Shown piece by piece: positions 7,989 through 17,361 of a DNA stretch of 43,859 nt. Position 1 is the first letter of the stretch, and each line of letters begins with the position of its first letter. The stretch covers positions 1 through 43,859 of the forward strand of contig JAIKXN010000091.1 in NCBI GenBank assembly GCA_024684055.1, read 5' to 3'. Position numbers and translations under genes: made by a program. A model generated the notes under the pieces. That model saw nothing but the letters and a program-made list of their open reading frames with translations. It was not told where the DNA came from and ran no database searches. This DNA comes from Lachnospiraceae bacterium (GTDB lineage: Bacteria > Bacillota > Clostridia > Lachnospirales > Lachnospiraceae).

Positions 7989-9377
7989 TTAGTTTCCTTT
8001 CGATGACAGATATTCATCAATACCTTTAGCTGCAGTTCTGCCTGCACCCATAGCAAGAATAACGGTAGCAGCACCTGTAACGGCATCGCCTCCGGCAAAT
8101 ACACCGGGTTTTGATGTCATACCGCTTACCTCATCGGCTACGATACATTTTCTTCTGTTAATTTCAAGTCCTTCGGTTGTTGAAGAAATAAGCGGGTTGG
8201 GTGAAGTACCGAGTGACATGATAACAGCGTCACATTCGATCTCAAATTCGCTTCCGGGAATTTCAACGGGACTTCTTCTGCCGCTTTCGTCAGGCTCGCC
8301 GAGTTCCATTCTGATACATCTGATTCCTCTTACCCAGCCGTTTTCATCAGCGAGGATTTCGGTAGGATTTGTAAGAAGATCAAAAATGATCCCTTCTTCT
8401 TTTGCATGATGAACTTCTTCTGCTCTTGCGGGAAGTTCTTCAATACTTCTTCTGTAAACAACATGAACTTCGCTTCCGAGTCTTAAAGCTGTTCTTGCAG
8501 CATCCATTGCAACGTTACCGCCGCCGACTACAACAACTTTCTTTCCGATCATGATGGGTGTGTCGGATTCCTTGAAAGCTTTCATAAGATTTGAACGTGT
8601 AAGATATTCGTTAGCTGAGAAAACACCGTTTGCATTTTCTCCGGGAATACCCATGAACTTGGGAAGACCTGCGCCGGAGCCGATAAATACAGCTTCAAAT
8701 CCGCGCTTCTCCATAAGTTCGTCGATCGTAAATGACTTTCCGATGATGCAGTTCTTTTCAAATTTTACACCGAGAGCCTTAACGTTCTCGATTTCTTTCT
8801 TAACAACTTTTTCCTTGGGAAGTCTGAATTCGGGAATACCGTAAACAAGAACGCCGCCAAACTCATGAAGCGCTTCGAAAACGGTTACGTCATAACCCAT
8901 CTTTGCAAGGTCGCCCGCACATGATAATCCGGAAGGACCGGAACCTATAATGGCAACTTTCTTATTTTTCTTTTCAGTACCTGCCTTGGGCTTAACACCG
9001 TTCTCAAAAGCCCAGTCTGCAACGAATCTTTCAAGCTTGCCGATAGAAACGGCTTCACCCTTGATTCCTCTGATGCATTTACCTTCGCACTGATTTTCCT
9101 GAGGACATACACGTCCGCAGACAGCGGGAAGGGATGATGATTTGTTTATGATATTGTAAGCTTCTTCGAATTCGCCTTCCTTAACGGCTTTAACGAAATC
9201 GGGAATGCTGATGGAAACAGGGCATCCTTTTACGCACTGAGCGTTCTTGCAGTTAAGGCATCTGGAAGCTTCTTCCATTGCTTCTTCTTTGTTGTATCCG
9301 AGACAAACTTCTTCGAAGTTCTTTGCTCTTTCCTTGGGGTCCTGTTCTCTTACGGGAACTTTCTTTAATACATCCAT
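7989..9377 (-). CDS. nfnB: NfnB / GltA-like large subunit of ferredoxin:NADP+ oxidoreductase
   Basis: This 462-residue flavoprotein has the glutamate-synthase small-subunit fold. It has N-terminal [4Fe-4S] sites (CLNCKNAQCVKGCP and CGRVCPQENQCEGKC), a FAD motif KVAIIGSGPSGLSCAGDLA, an NADP(H) motif VVVVGGGNVAMDAARTALR, and the C-terminal GVFAGGDAVTGAATVILAMGAGR. Databases often call such proteins NADPH-dependent glutamate synthase. Here it directly follows an FNR-like subunit, with a TAATG one-base overlap. That is the gene order of the electron-bifurcating NfnAB complex, which couples NADH and reduced ferredoxin to NADP+ reduction. SudAB sulfide dehydrogenase has the same architecture and cannot be excluded. 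No glutamate synthase large subunit is in view, which argues against a GltB partner. Confidence 0.85.
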   Translation of the reverse strand: MDVLKKVPVREQDPKERAKNFEEVCLGYNKEEAMEEASRCLNCKNAQCVKGCPVSISIPDFVKAVKEGEFEEAYNIINKSSSLPAVCGRVCPQENQCEGKCIRGIKGEAVSIGKLERFVADWAFENGVKPKAGTEKKNKKVAIIGSGPSGLSCAGDLAKMGYDVTVFEALHEFGGVLVYGIPEFRLPKEKVVKKEIENVKALGVKFEKNCIIGKSFTIDELMEKRGFEAVFIGSGAGLPKFMGIPGENANGVFSANEYLTRSNLMKAFKESDTPIMIGKKVVVVGGGNVAMDAARTALRLGSEVHVVYRRSIEELPARAEEVHHAKEEGIIFDLLTNPTEILADENGWVRGIRCIRMELGEPDESGRRSPVEIPGSEFEIECDAVIMSLGTSPNPLISSTTEGLEINRRKCIVADEVSGMTSKPGVFAGGDAVTGAATVILAMGAGRTAAKGIDEYLSSKGN

Positions 9378-10264
9378 TATTCGTTACCTCCGCAATTTCC
9401 GCATCCGCCATGGTGAGTGTCGCCTTCTTTTGCCTTAAGGTAAGCTCTTCCTTCGGCTGTTTTGTAAATCTGCTGTCTCTTCATGGCTTCATCGAAGTTT
9501 ACAAGGTGACCGTCGAATTCAGGACCGTCAACACAGGCAAACTTAACCTGATCGCCTACGGTAAGACGGCAAGCACCGCACATACCCGTTCCGTCAACCA
9601 TGATAGGGTTCATGGAAACGATGGTTTTAAGATTGTATTTCTTTGTCATAAGACAAACGAATTTCATCATGATCATGGGTCCGATTGTAACGCAAAGATC
9701 GTATTCTTTACCTTCGTTGTAAAGATCTTCGATAACTTTGGTAACCATACCCTGTCTCTGATAACTTCCGTCATCTGTTGTAATGTAAAGATTTCCGGCT
9801 ACGGCAGCCATTTCTTTTTCCATTATAAGAAGACTCTGAGTCTTTGCACCGACGATAACGTCTGCATCGACTCCGTGTTCATGAAGCCATTTCACCTGCG
9901 GATAAACAGGAGCGGTACCAAGTCCGCCGGCAACAAAAAGAATTCTTTTCTTCTTTAATTCATCGATGGGAGTTTCAATAAGTTCGCTGGGTCTTCCGAG
10001 CGGTCCTACAAAATCAGCAAACGCATCACCTGCTTTTAAGTCTTTCATCATATAGGTTCCGGCACCTATAATCTGAACAACGATGGTGATTGTTTCTTTT
10101 TCTCTGTCAAAATCGCAAATAGTAAGGGGAATTCTTTCTGAATCCTCATGGGTTCGAACTATTACGAATTGTCCGGGTTCGCAATTAGCTGCTACATTCG
10201 GAGCTTTAACAACAAATTCGTAAATCGAATCCGTAAGCTCTCTGGCTTCTAAAATACTGTACAT
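9377..10264 (-). CDS. nfnA: NfnA / ferredoxin-NADP+ reductase-like subunit with [2Fe-2S] site
   Basis: This 295-residue FNR-family protein resembles the small subunit of NfnAB and the dihydroorotate-dehydrogenase electron transfer subunit PyrK. A FAD-binding beta-barrel (about 1-100, with RIPLTICDFD) is followed by an NAD-binding domain (ILFVAGGLGTAPVYPQVKWL). The [2Fe-2S] region DGTGMCGACRLTVG has a third cysteine in KFACVDGPEFDGH. The C-terminus adds an unusual His/Cys tail, HHGGCGNCGG. GGAAAGG sits six bases upstream of the ATG. Pairing with nfnB by TAATG supports an NfnAB complex rather than PyrK, as no pyrD is nearby. Tight clustering with folD and fhs suggests that the NADPH is used in one-carbon metabolism, which is an inference. 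Confidence 0.85.
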   Translation of the reverse strand: MYSILEARELTDSIYEFVVKAPNVAANCEPGQFVIVRTHEDSERIPLTICDFDREKETITIVVQIIGAGTYMMKDLKAGDAFADFVGPLGRPSELIETPIDELKKKRILFVAGGLGTAPVYPQVKWLHEHGVDADVIVGAKTQSLLIMEKEMAAVAGNLYITTDDGSYQRQGMVTKVIEDLYNEGKEYDLCVTIGPMIMMKFVCLMTKKYNLKTIVSMNPIMVDGTGMCGACRLTVGDQVKFACVDGPEFDGHLVNFDEAMKRQQIYKTAEGRAYLKAKEGDTHHGGCGNCGGNE

Positions 10265-10282
10265 CTTTTTCCTTTCCGCAAA

Positions 10283-11893
10283 TCATCCCTCAGGATTTAC
10301 ATTAATGCTCTTCTCTTTTATAACATAATATTCGCCTTTAGCATTGATTTCCAAAGTGCCGTAATCATTGGAATCCTGCGTATTAACGGCGTATCTTAAA
10401 CCGGTAAGCGTACGCTTGTCTCCATTGGAAGTATCCACATAATACTCGTTAATGACATAGTAGATCGTACCTTTAAGATTTAACGCATCCTCGATAATAT
10501 ACTCAAATTTTCCGTTTGCCGTGGCAACATGTCCGTCGGTATCGGTAAGACCGCCGAGAGTATATCTGTAAACGGTGGCGATATTTGCACCTTCCTCTTT
10601 CGATACTGTTGCATCGGTAATGGTAACATTGTATTTTCTTGTAATGACAGTACTTGGAATTCCATCTTCGTTATACGAGATAAATCTGAATTCCGAAGGA
10701 CCCATGGGCATTACAAGAGGATACTCGTATTTGGTTGCATACATGTCGGGATCGACTCTTTCTTCTTCCTTAACATTCGCTCTGTAGCATACATAATATG
10801 TATCACAGTTAATGTCGGAATCGACACTGATAAGAATCGGAACATTGTAGCTTCCGGATTCTATTGATACCATGGGCGCAAGAGGTATTGTTACATTGAT
10901 GATGTATTCGCCTTCGGCAATACCGCTTGTAACACCGTATTCCGAAACATAAATCGCTTTAACATCGAATTCGCCTGATTCAAGATGAATGGGTTCTGTA
11001 TAAAGCGTTGATGTTTCATCGGGATCCGAACCGTCAAGCGTATAATAAACAAAACCGTTAAGTCCCGATTTAAGTTCAAGATCGAGGATATCGTCATATT
11101 CGCCGGGTTTTGAACCGAATTCGGGCGGTTTGCAAAGATATTCCTGATACTTGGCAACAACTTCGGGATCCTGGCAGTCAAGAAGAATATCGTTAATACT
11201 CTTCCAGTCTTCCTTAACCGAGTAAATATTAAACATCTTCTGATATGCGTCATCAGCAAGTTCGGGATGTTCAAGTGCAATTTCTTTTAAAATAAATACT
11301 GCATTTTTGTCCTGTCCGTCAGAAAGATAACAGTTGGAAATAGCATATTTTATTTTAGTATTGTCGGGATCTTTTTCAATAGCTTTTTCATAAAGGTCTA
11401 TTGCAGTTTCATAATCCTTGTTTTTGACGGATTCTTCAGCCTTTTCAACAAGATAATCAACCGACTGTCTGTCGGAGATCTTCTTGATGAACATACCGAA
11501 AGCGACACAGGCCGCTGCGATAAGAAGAACAATGAAAAGAACAATAATCTTCGTGAAAATGTTCTTGTTCCAGAAATCAATGATCGAAAACAAGGTATCT
11601 TTAAGAGCACTGATCTCTCCTACTTCATCATCATCGAAATCATCCTCGTCGATATGACTTCTGCCTGAAATATGCTTGTTTCCCCGATACTCGTCATTAT
11701 GTCTTTTCTTCGGGCTCTTATACTTTTTTACTTCTTCAACATCGATTTCCTTGGTTCTGTCAAAAACACCGTCTATATCCACGGATAAGTCGGTTTCGGG
11801 ATCGTAATCGGGAACGATATTAATTTCTTCACCGCATACTTCACAGAAGAGCAGACCCTCCTCAATATGCGCTCCACAATTCGGACATTTCAT
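10283..11893 (-). CDS. Zinc-ribbon / TPR / chitobiase-like repeat membrane protein
   Basis: This 536-residue mosaic protein has no recognised name. A zinc ribbon (CPNC at 3-6, CEVC at 17-20) and an acidic linker come first. One membrane helix (about 112-136) follows, so the rest should lie outside the cell. Next are TPR-like helices (about 145-245, e.g. KNKDYETAIDLYEKAIEKDPDN). Two repeats resemble the chitobiase/hexosaminidase C-terminal beta-sandwich (about 255-332 with YYTLDGSDPDETSTLYTEP, and about 338-425). An unrecognised C-terminal domain occupies 430-536. The gene lies 11 bp after folD and 18 bp before nfnA. Similar mosaics occur in Clostridia as uncharacterised proteins. A peptidoglycan- or glycan-sensing role is possible but unproven, and its place among redox and folate genes is unexplained. 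Confidence 0.75.
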   Translation of the reverse strand: MKCPNCGAHIEEGLLFCEVCGEEINIVPDYDPETDLSVDIDGVFDRTKEIDVEEVKKYKSPKKRHNDEYRGNKHISGRSHIDEDDFDDDEVGEISALKDTLFSIIDFWNKNIFTKIIVLFIVLLIAAACVAFGMFIKKISDRQSVDYLVEKAEESVKNKDYETAIDLYEKAIEKDPDNTKIKYAISNCYLSDGQDKNAVFILKEIALEHPELADDAYQKMFNIYSVKEDWKSINDILLDCQDPEVVAKYQEYLCKPPEFGSKPGEYDDILDLELKSGLNGFVYYTLDGSDPDETSTLYTEPIHLESGEFDVKAIYVSEYGVTSGIAEGEYIINVTIPLAPMVSIESGSYNVPILISVDSDINCDTYYVCYRANVKEEERVDPDMYATKYEYPLVMPMGPSEFRFISYNEDGIPSTVITRKYNVTITDATVSKEEGANIATVYRYTLGGLTDTDGHVATANGKFEYIIEDALNLKGTIYYVINEYYVDTSNGDKRTLTGLRYAVNTQDSNDYGTLEINAKGEYYVIKEKSINVNPEG

Positions 11894-11904
11894 ATTATGT
11901 TTCC

Positions 11905-12747
11905 TTAAAATTTTGAATTTACGAGGTTACTCATAAGCATGGCGATGGTCATAGGGCCAACACCGCCAGGCACCGGTGTAATCTTTCCGGCAATCGGTTC
12001 AACACTTTCAAAATCAACGTCACCGCAAAGTTTTTTACTGTTAGGATCGACTTTATGAATTCCGACGTCGATAACAACCGCGCCTTCTTTAACATATGAT
12101 GCATCTATAAATTTAGGCTTGCCAATCGCAACGATAAGAATGTCCGCTCTCTTTGTTACTTCTCTTAAATCCTTTGTTCTTGAGTGACATACCGTAACAG
12201 TGGCATTTTCTCTTAACATAAGCATTGACATGGGTTTTCCGACGATATTGCTTCGACCTACGACAACGCATTCTTTTCCTTCAATGTCAACATTGCTTCT
12301 TTTTAAAAGTTCAATAACGCCGGCAGGAGTACAGGAAACGAATCCTTTTTCTCCGATGGATAATCTTCCGACATTGATGGGATGAAAGCCGTCAACGTCT
12401 TTGTCGGGATTAATGCTTCTTATTACTTCATCTTCGTCAAAACCTTTGGGTAAAGGAAGCTGAACGAGGATACCGTCAACCTTGTCATCATTGTTAAGTT
12501 TCTCGACAAGTTCGAGAAGTTCAGCCTGCGTAGCCGATGCTTCAAGATGATATGAAAGCGAATTTGCCCCTATGTATTCGCACGCTTTCTTCTTGTTATT
12601 GACATATACGCTGCTTGCGGGATCGTCACCGACCTGAATTACCGCAAGAGTAACTTCAATCCCTTTTTCTTTTAAAGCTGCAACTTTTTCTTTGCATTCA
12701 TCTTTAATCTGAGTCGATATAAGTTTTCCGTCAATTAATTCTGCCAT
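11905..12747 (-). CDS. folD: Bifunctional methylene-THF dehydrogenase/methenyl-THF cyclohydrolase FolD
   Basis: FolD interconverts 5,10-methylene-THF, methenyl-THF and 10-formyl-THF, usually with NADP+. The 280-residue length is standard. Signature pieces are VYVNNKKKACEYIG (Tyr and Lys of the active site), QLPLPKGFDEDEVIRSINP, DKDVDGFHP, the Rossmann stretch VVGRSNIVGKPMSMLML and the C-terminal PVPGGVGPMTIAMLMSN. It lies downstream of fhs, the enzyme for the neighbouring step, with a 137-bp gap in which it may have its own promoter. Confidence 0.97.
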   Translation of the reverse strand: MAELIDGKLISTQIKDECKEKVAALKEKGIEVTLAVIQVGDDPASSVYVNNKKKACEYIGANSLSYHLEASATQAELLELVEKLNNDDKVDGILVQLPLPKGFDEDEVIRSINPDKDVDGFHPINVGRLSIGEKGFVSCTPAGVIELLKRSNVDIEGKECVVVGRSNIVGKPMSMLMLRENATVTVCHSRTKDLREVTKRADILIVAIGKPKFIDASYVKEGAVVIDVGIHKVDPNSKKLCGDVDFESVEPIAGKITPVPGGVGPMTIAMLMSNLVNSKF

Positions 12748-12884
12748 GTTTATATCCTTTCAAAAATATATTCAAAAGTTATACTTAATCATAAATATAT
12801 TGATTATTCAATAATTGAAACATATCTGATAATTATGCTTATTCAAAAATTTTTCAGGCAAAAACTGCCAAAATAAATATATGA
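12748..12884. promoter_or_regulatory. fhs-folD spacer with small palindrome and weak hairpin
   Basis: This A/T-rich 137-bp spacer contains a perfect 13-bp palindrome (TTCAATAATTGAA, 12807-12819). Near the fhs stop it has a short GGCA/TGCC hairpin (12857-12869), followed on the minus strand by A- and T-runs. The hairpin may be a leaky fhs terminator and the palindrome an operator before folD. Neither resembles a motif I can name. Confidence 0.3.
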
Positions 12885-14552
12885 TCAGAACAAGCCTGTG
12901 ATCTTTCCGTCAACAACATCGATGGAAAGTGCTGCGGGTGCTTTGGGCAGTCCCGGCATGGTCATGATCTGACCTGTGATGACTACAACAAAGCCTGCAC
13001 CTGCGGAAACATAACATTCTCTTACATCGATATTGAAACCTTCGGGACGTCCGAGAAGTGTGGCGTTATCCGAAAGCGAATATTGTGTTTTTGCGATACA
13101 TACGGGCATATTCGAAAATCCGAGTGATGTAAGTTTTTCGAGCTGTTTCTTTGCTGCCTGTGTATAATTTACGCCGTCGGCACCGTATATTTCTTTAGCG
13201 ATCTTTTCGATCTTTTCTTCAAGTGAAAGGCTGTCTTCATATAAAGGATGATAATGGCTTTCTTTCTTCTCAAGCGTATCAAGAAGTGTTTCTGCAAGAG
13301 CAACACCGCCTGCGCCGCCCTTTTCCCAAACTTCGGAAAGAGCAAAGCTGCACCCTCTTTCGATACAGAAATCCTTAACAAAATCTGTTTCAGCTTTTGT
13401 ATCGGTAATAAATGAGTTAAGCGTAACAACAACGGGAACATCGTATTTCTGAAGGTTCTCGATATGCTTCTCAAGATTTACGATACCTTTCTTTAATGCA
13501 TCAAGATTTTCTTCAGAAAGGTTTTCTTTGGCAACTCCGCCGTTATATTTAAGAGCTCTTACAGTTGCAACAAGAACGATCGCATCGGGCTTTAATCCTG
13601 CCATTCTGCACTTGATGTCAAGGAATTTCTCTGCACCGAGGTCAGCGCCGAATCCGGCTTCCGTAATGCAGTAATCAGCGATCTTAAGCGCTGTCTTTGT
13701 GGCTCTTACCGAATTGCATCCGTGAGCTATGTTTGCAAAAGGTCCGCCATGAACTATGGCGGGTGTATTCTCGAGTGTCTGAATAAGGTTGGGTTTAAGC
13801 GCATCCTTTAAAAGGGCTGCCATTGAACCTACGGCACCAAGTTCCGCCGCGGTAACGGGTTCGCCTTTGAAATTATATGCAACAACTATCTTGCCAAGAC
13901 GTTTCTTTAAATCTTCCATATCATCGGCAAGACAGAGAATAGCCATAATTTCTGAAGCAACAGTAATCACAAAGTGATCTTCTCTTACAACACCGTCTGC
14001 TTTTGCGCCAAGACCGATAACTATGTTTCTTAACGCTCTGTCGTTCATGTCAAGGCATCTTTTCCATACAACGCTTCTTGTATCGATACCGAGCTGGTTG
14101 CCCTGCTGAATATGATTGTCAAGCAAAGCGGCAAGAAGGTTGTTTGCGCTTGTAATGGCATGGAAGTCACCCGTGAAATGAAGGTTTAAATCTTCCATGG
14201 GAACTACCTGAGCCATTCCGCCTCCGGCAGCACCTCCCTTAATACCGAAACAGGGTCCGAGTGAGGGTTCTCTTAAAGCGATAACAGCTTTTTTGCCCAT
14301 GAGTCCGAGTGCCTGTCCGAGTCCGACTGTGGTTGTTGTTTTTCCTTCGCCTGCAGGAGTAGGGTTGATAGCCGTAACAAGAACGAGTTTTCCGTCTTTG
14401 TTACCCTTAACGGAATTAATATATTCATCCGAAAGTTTTGCTTTATATTTTCCGTAAAGTTCAAGTTCGTCTTCGGGAATGTCCAGAAGTTTTGCAACTT
14501 CCGTAATTGGTTTCATGTTTGCACTTTGTGCAATTTCAATATCTGATTTCAT
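12885..14552 (-). CDS. fhs: Formate-tetrahydrofolate ligase
   Basis: This cytosolic ATP-dependent enzyme joins formate to THF to give 10-formyl-THF. It is the entry to the methyl branch of the Wood-Ljungdahl pathway and a source of purine one-carbon units. The 555-residue protein has the P-loop [19 protein letters not shown], the family motifs [20 protein letters not shown] and [21 protein letters not shown], and the C-terminal [21 protein letters not shown] (given in part). AAGGAG precedes the ATG by about seven bases. No carbon monoxide dehydrogenase/acetyl-CoA synthase gene is in the window, so acetogenesis cannot be claimed. Confidence 0.97.
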   Translation of the reverse strand: MKSDIEIAQSANMKPITEVAKLLDIPEDELELYGKYKAKLSDEYINSVKGNKDGKLVLVTAINPTPAGEGKTTTTVGLGQALGLMGKKAVIALREPSLGPCFGIKGGAAGGGMAQVVPMEDLNLHFTGDFHAITSANNLLAALLDNHIQQGNQLGIDTRSVVWKRCLDMNDRALRNIVIGLGAKADGVVREDHFVITVASEIMAILCLADDMEDLKKRLGKIVVAYNFKGEPVTAAELGAVGSMAALLKDALKPNLIQTLENTPAIVHGGPFANIAHGCNSVRATKTALKIADYCITEAGFGADLGAEKFLDIKCRMAGLKPDAIVLVATVRALKYNGGVAKENLSEENLDALKKGIVNLEKHIENLQKYDVPVVVTLNSFITDTKAETDFVKDFCIERGCSFALSEVWEKGGAGGVALAETLLDTLEKKESHYHPLYEDSLSLEEKIEKIAKEIYGADGVNYTQAAKKQLEKLTSLGFSNMPVCIAKTQYSLSDNATLLGRPEGFNIDVRECYVSAGAGFVVVITGQIMTMPGLPKAPAALSIDVVDGKITGLF

Positions 14553-14582
14553 ACCCTTCTCCTTTTTGAATATTAAAAATAT

Positions 14583-14617
14583 ATTATAATACTTATTTTC
14601 AACATTTTGTAAATGTT
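14583..14617 (-). promoter_or_regulatory. Candidate fhs promoter overlapped by a palindrome
   Basis: On the minus strand a TATAAT box (14583-14588) lies 30 bp before the fhs ATG. A TTTACA -35-like box (14608-14613) sits 19 bp upstream of it; a shifted TATTAT gives a 16-bp spacer. The -35 region is inside a perfect inverted repeat, AACATTT-TGT-AAATGTT on the plus strand (14601-14617). This could be a repressor site or merely the end of ftsK mRNA; it lacks a U-tract, so it is a poor terminator. Confidence 0.4.
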
Positions 14618-14637
14618 AAAGAGATTCATCGTTATTC

Positions 14638-17361
14638 TTATGACTGAATTCCCATCATCTGCTTGAATTCTGCTTCACTCATAAGAATCTTTCTGGGTTT
14701 TGTACCTTCTTCAGGTCCGACAACGCCTTTAGCTTCGAGCTGATCCATTATTCTGGCAGCTCTGTTAAAGCCAATTTTAAATGCTCTCTGAAGAGCTCCT
14801 ATGGATGCTTTTTCCTTGCCGATTATAAAGAGTCCGGCCTGTGCGAAGAATTCATCAAGATCTCCGCCCGGCGCTTCAACGGTTCCGGAAATGCCTCCGC
14901 TTTCAAGGAATTCGTTAATTCCTTCGGAACTTACAATGATCTTCTGACTCTTTATGAAGTCCACAACATTAAGAACTTCTTCATCTGAAACATAGCAGCC
15001 CTGTACTCTCGAAGGCTTGTTCATTCCCTGAGGGAAGTAAAGCATATCGCCCTTTCCGAGAAGTTTTTCCGCACCGTTGGTATCAAGAATGGTTCTTGAG
15101 TCAATACCGCTCGATACACTGAAAGCAATACGGCTAGGCATATTTGCTTTGATAAGACCGGTAATAACGTCTACCGAAGGTCTCTGAGTAGCAATGATAA
15201 GATGAATTCCGGCCGCTCTTGCCAGCTGGGCAAGACGACAGATCGATTCTTCGACTTCCTTTCCCGCCACCATCATGAGGTCGGCAAGCTCGTCTACGAT
15301 AATTACGATCTGAGGAAGTATTTTGCCGTCGGGTTCTTCTGCTTTTTTCTCATTATATCCCTTAAGGTCCCTTACTCCCGCATCTGCAAAGAGTTTGTAT
15401 CTTTCTTCCATCTCTTTAACACCGAATTTAAGAGATGCTGAAGCCTTTTTGGGATCTGTCACAACATCCGTAAGAAGATGAGGGATCTTGTTATATACGC
15501 TTAATTCCACGACCTTGGGGTCTATAAGTATAAGCTTTACATCATCGGGATGAGCTTTATAAAGAATACTCATAATGATCGTATTTATACATACGGATTT
15601 ACCCGATCCGGTAGCGCCCGCTATAAGAAGATGGGGCATCTTTGCAATATCCGCAATAACAACCTGTCCCGCAAGATCCTTACCTACGGCAAACGATATC
15701 TTGGACTTCGAAGAAGCAAATTCGTTTGATTCGATAAGATCCCTGAATGGAACAGCGCTGCTTTCCGAATTCGGAACTTCGATTCCGACAGCACTCTTTC
15801 CGGGAATGGGAGCTTCGATTCTTATATCAGCTGCACCGAGGCTTAATTTGATATCATCCGAAAGCGATACGATCCTTGAAACTTTAACGCCGGGTGCGGG
15901 AGTTAATTCATATCTTGTAACCGCAGGTCCTTTTGAACAGTTATTGGGATCGATCGTAACCTCGACACCGAAAGTGGAAAGTGTTTCCTTTAATTTTTTT
16001 GCCGTCTCGATAATATTGTCGTTTTTGACCTTGCTTCCCTTTTCACCCTTATTTAAAAGAGAAATCGGAGGGAATTTATAAGGCTTATTGGATTTTTCGA
16101 CCTTTTTATCGTCATTCGTTTCATAAATGCTTTTAACTTTGACTTCTTCAAAAGCGGACTGATTATTTTCAAGCATAAGTCTGGAATTATCAGTCAATGA
16201 AACGGCAGGCTTTTCAACTTCCGTGAATTTAAGTTTTTCTTCATTCGGTTCTTCTTTTGGTTCTTCCGAAAGAAGAGGTCTGTTCTGCGAGTAAACATTT
16301 ATAGGCTTAATTTCATCATCAGTTACCTTTTTCTCAACATCTTTTGCAACAATCTGATGAATGTCATTACTTTCTTTCTTTTCTTTCGTTTTCTTAGCAG
16401 GTTTTACATCTTCGGCTTCTTCTTCATCATCGTCATCCTTTTCAAAGAATGAACGGATCTGTGTGGGAGGGACATCGATTATTTTTTCTTCTTCCCTGAA
16501 AGTTTCTTTCTCTGCTTCCTCTTCTTCGTCGTTGATCTTATAAGAAATCTTCGGCTTTCTGTTTGCAGCTTCATTGGCCTTGAGCTTTCTTATCTCTCTA
16601 AGCTTATACTGAGTTTCTGACGGATCTTCTTCCGCATCGTCAAGGTTCGAGTACTTTTCGAGAAGAAAGTTGAAAAGTTTAACGATATATTTTCCAAACA
16701 TTACGGCGACAGAAGCAACGAGCATAACGATGGAAAGTATCCATACAAGTGCTCTTCCGCAGCTTTTGTCAATAAGATAAGCCAGGGATGCAAATATTAC
16801 TCCGCCTCCCTTGCCGTCAAGATAAAAAAGTTTAACGGATTCGCCATATGAATATGCGCTGATACTCGGATATGCTATCGCAGTTGCAAGCATGCCGATA
16901 CCTGCTGCAAGAACAACCGCTGAAACGATGTCGAACACGGTTTTCTTGGTCATATTCTTAAAAATCAGATAAACTGTAAATCCGATTCCTATAACAGGTA
17001 TCACGTATGCATCGACACCGAATAAACCTTTTACTGCTTTGGTTATAAATACTCCGAAACCTCCGTCGAAGATTCCGAGTGCAAAGAGAAACATGATGAT
17101 AAAAAGAGCAAAAACACCAATATAAATCAGTGTCTTTACGTAGTCAAACTCATACTCTTCCTCTTCAACAATACGCTGTCTCTTCGTAGCATTTTTTGAA
17201 TTTGTATTTCTTTTTCCGGAAGAAGAACTCTTTCGTCCGGAAGAACTGCTTTTAGCGGTATTTCTGTTCTGAGTACCTGATGTGCTTCTTTTGCGGGTAC
17301 CCGACGAATTTCTGCCCGATGAGGCAGATGTTCTTCTTTTTCGATTATTGTCAGATGTCAT
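14638..17361 (-). CDS. ftsK: FtsK/SpoIIIE DNA translocase
   Basis: This membrane-anchored, ATP-driven DNA pump clears chromosome ends from the division septum or, in spore formers, moves DNA into the forespore. The 907-residue protein begins with a very basic Ser/Arg/Lys-rich leader (1-63). About four membrane helices follow (75-225), then a long acidic linker (240-430). The motor has Walker A AGATGSGKSVCINT (about 581-594), the Walker B-like stretch LILIDPKVVELS and VIIVDELADLMM. A C-terminal winged-helix gamma domain (about 840-907, with GALQRAFKIGFNRAARIMDQL) completes it. The start codon overlaps the upstream gene by 11 bp, with only a weak GGG-type ribosome binding site, so the start could be debated. 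No sporulation gene nearby distinguishes FtsK from SpoIIIE. Confidence 0.93.
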   Translation of the reverse strand: MTSDNNRKRRTSASSGRNSSGTRKRSTSGTQNRNTAKSSSSGRKSSSSGKRNTNSKNATKRQRIVEEEEYEFDYVKTLIYIGVFALFIIMFLFALGIFDGGFGVFITKAVKGLFGVDAYVIPVIGIGFTVYLIFKNMTKKTVFDIVSAVVLAAGIGMLATAIAYPSISAYSYGESVKLFYLDGKGGGVIFASLAYLIDKSCGRALVWILSIVMLVASVAVMFGKYIVKLFNFLLEKYSNLDDAEEDPSETQYKLREIRKLKANEAANRKPKISYKINDEEEEAEKETFREEEKIIDVPPTQIRSFFEKDDDDEEEAEDVKPAKKTKEKKESNDIHQIVAKDVEKKVTDDEIKPINVYSQNRPLLSEEPKEEPNEEKLKFTEVEKPAVSLTDNSRLMLENNQSAFEEVKVKSIYETNDDKKVEKSNKPYKFPPISLLNKGEKGSKVKNDNIIETAKKLKETLSTFGVEVTIDPNNCSKGPAVTRYELTPAPGVKVSRIVSLSDDIKLSLGAADIRIEAPIPGKSAVGIEVPNSESSAVPFRDLIESNEFASSKSKISFAVGKDLAGQVVIADIAKMPHLLIAGATGSGKSVCINTIIMSILYKAHPDDVKLILIDPKVVELSVYNKIPHLLTDVVTDPKKASASLKFGVKEMEERYKLFADAGVRDLKGYNEKKAEEPDGKILPQIVIIVDELADLMMVAGKEVEESICRLAQLARAAGIHLIIATQRPSVDVITGLIKANMPSRIAFSVSSGIDSRTILDTNGAEKLLGKGDMLYFPQGMNKPSRVQGCYVSDEEVLNVVDFIKSQKIIVSSEGINEFLESGGISGTVEAPGGDLDEFFAQAGLFIIGKEKASIGALQRAFKIGFNRAARIMDQLEAKGVVGPEEGTKPRKILMSEAEFKQMMGIQS

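Noticed and set aside
7989-9377. True glutamate synthase small subunit
   Set aside because: The family name would allow it, but the one-base overlap with an FNR-like subunit and the lack of a large subunit favour NfnB or SudA.
9278-9958. 226-codon plus-strand frame opposite nfnA/nfnB
   Set aside because: It is antisense to two conserved genes and matches no family; it is a codon-bias shadow.
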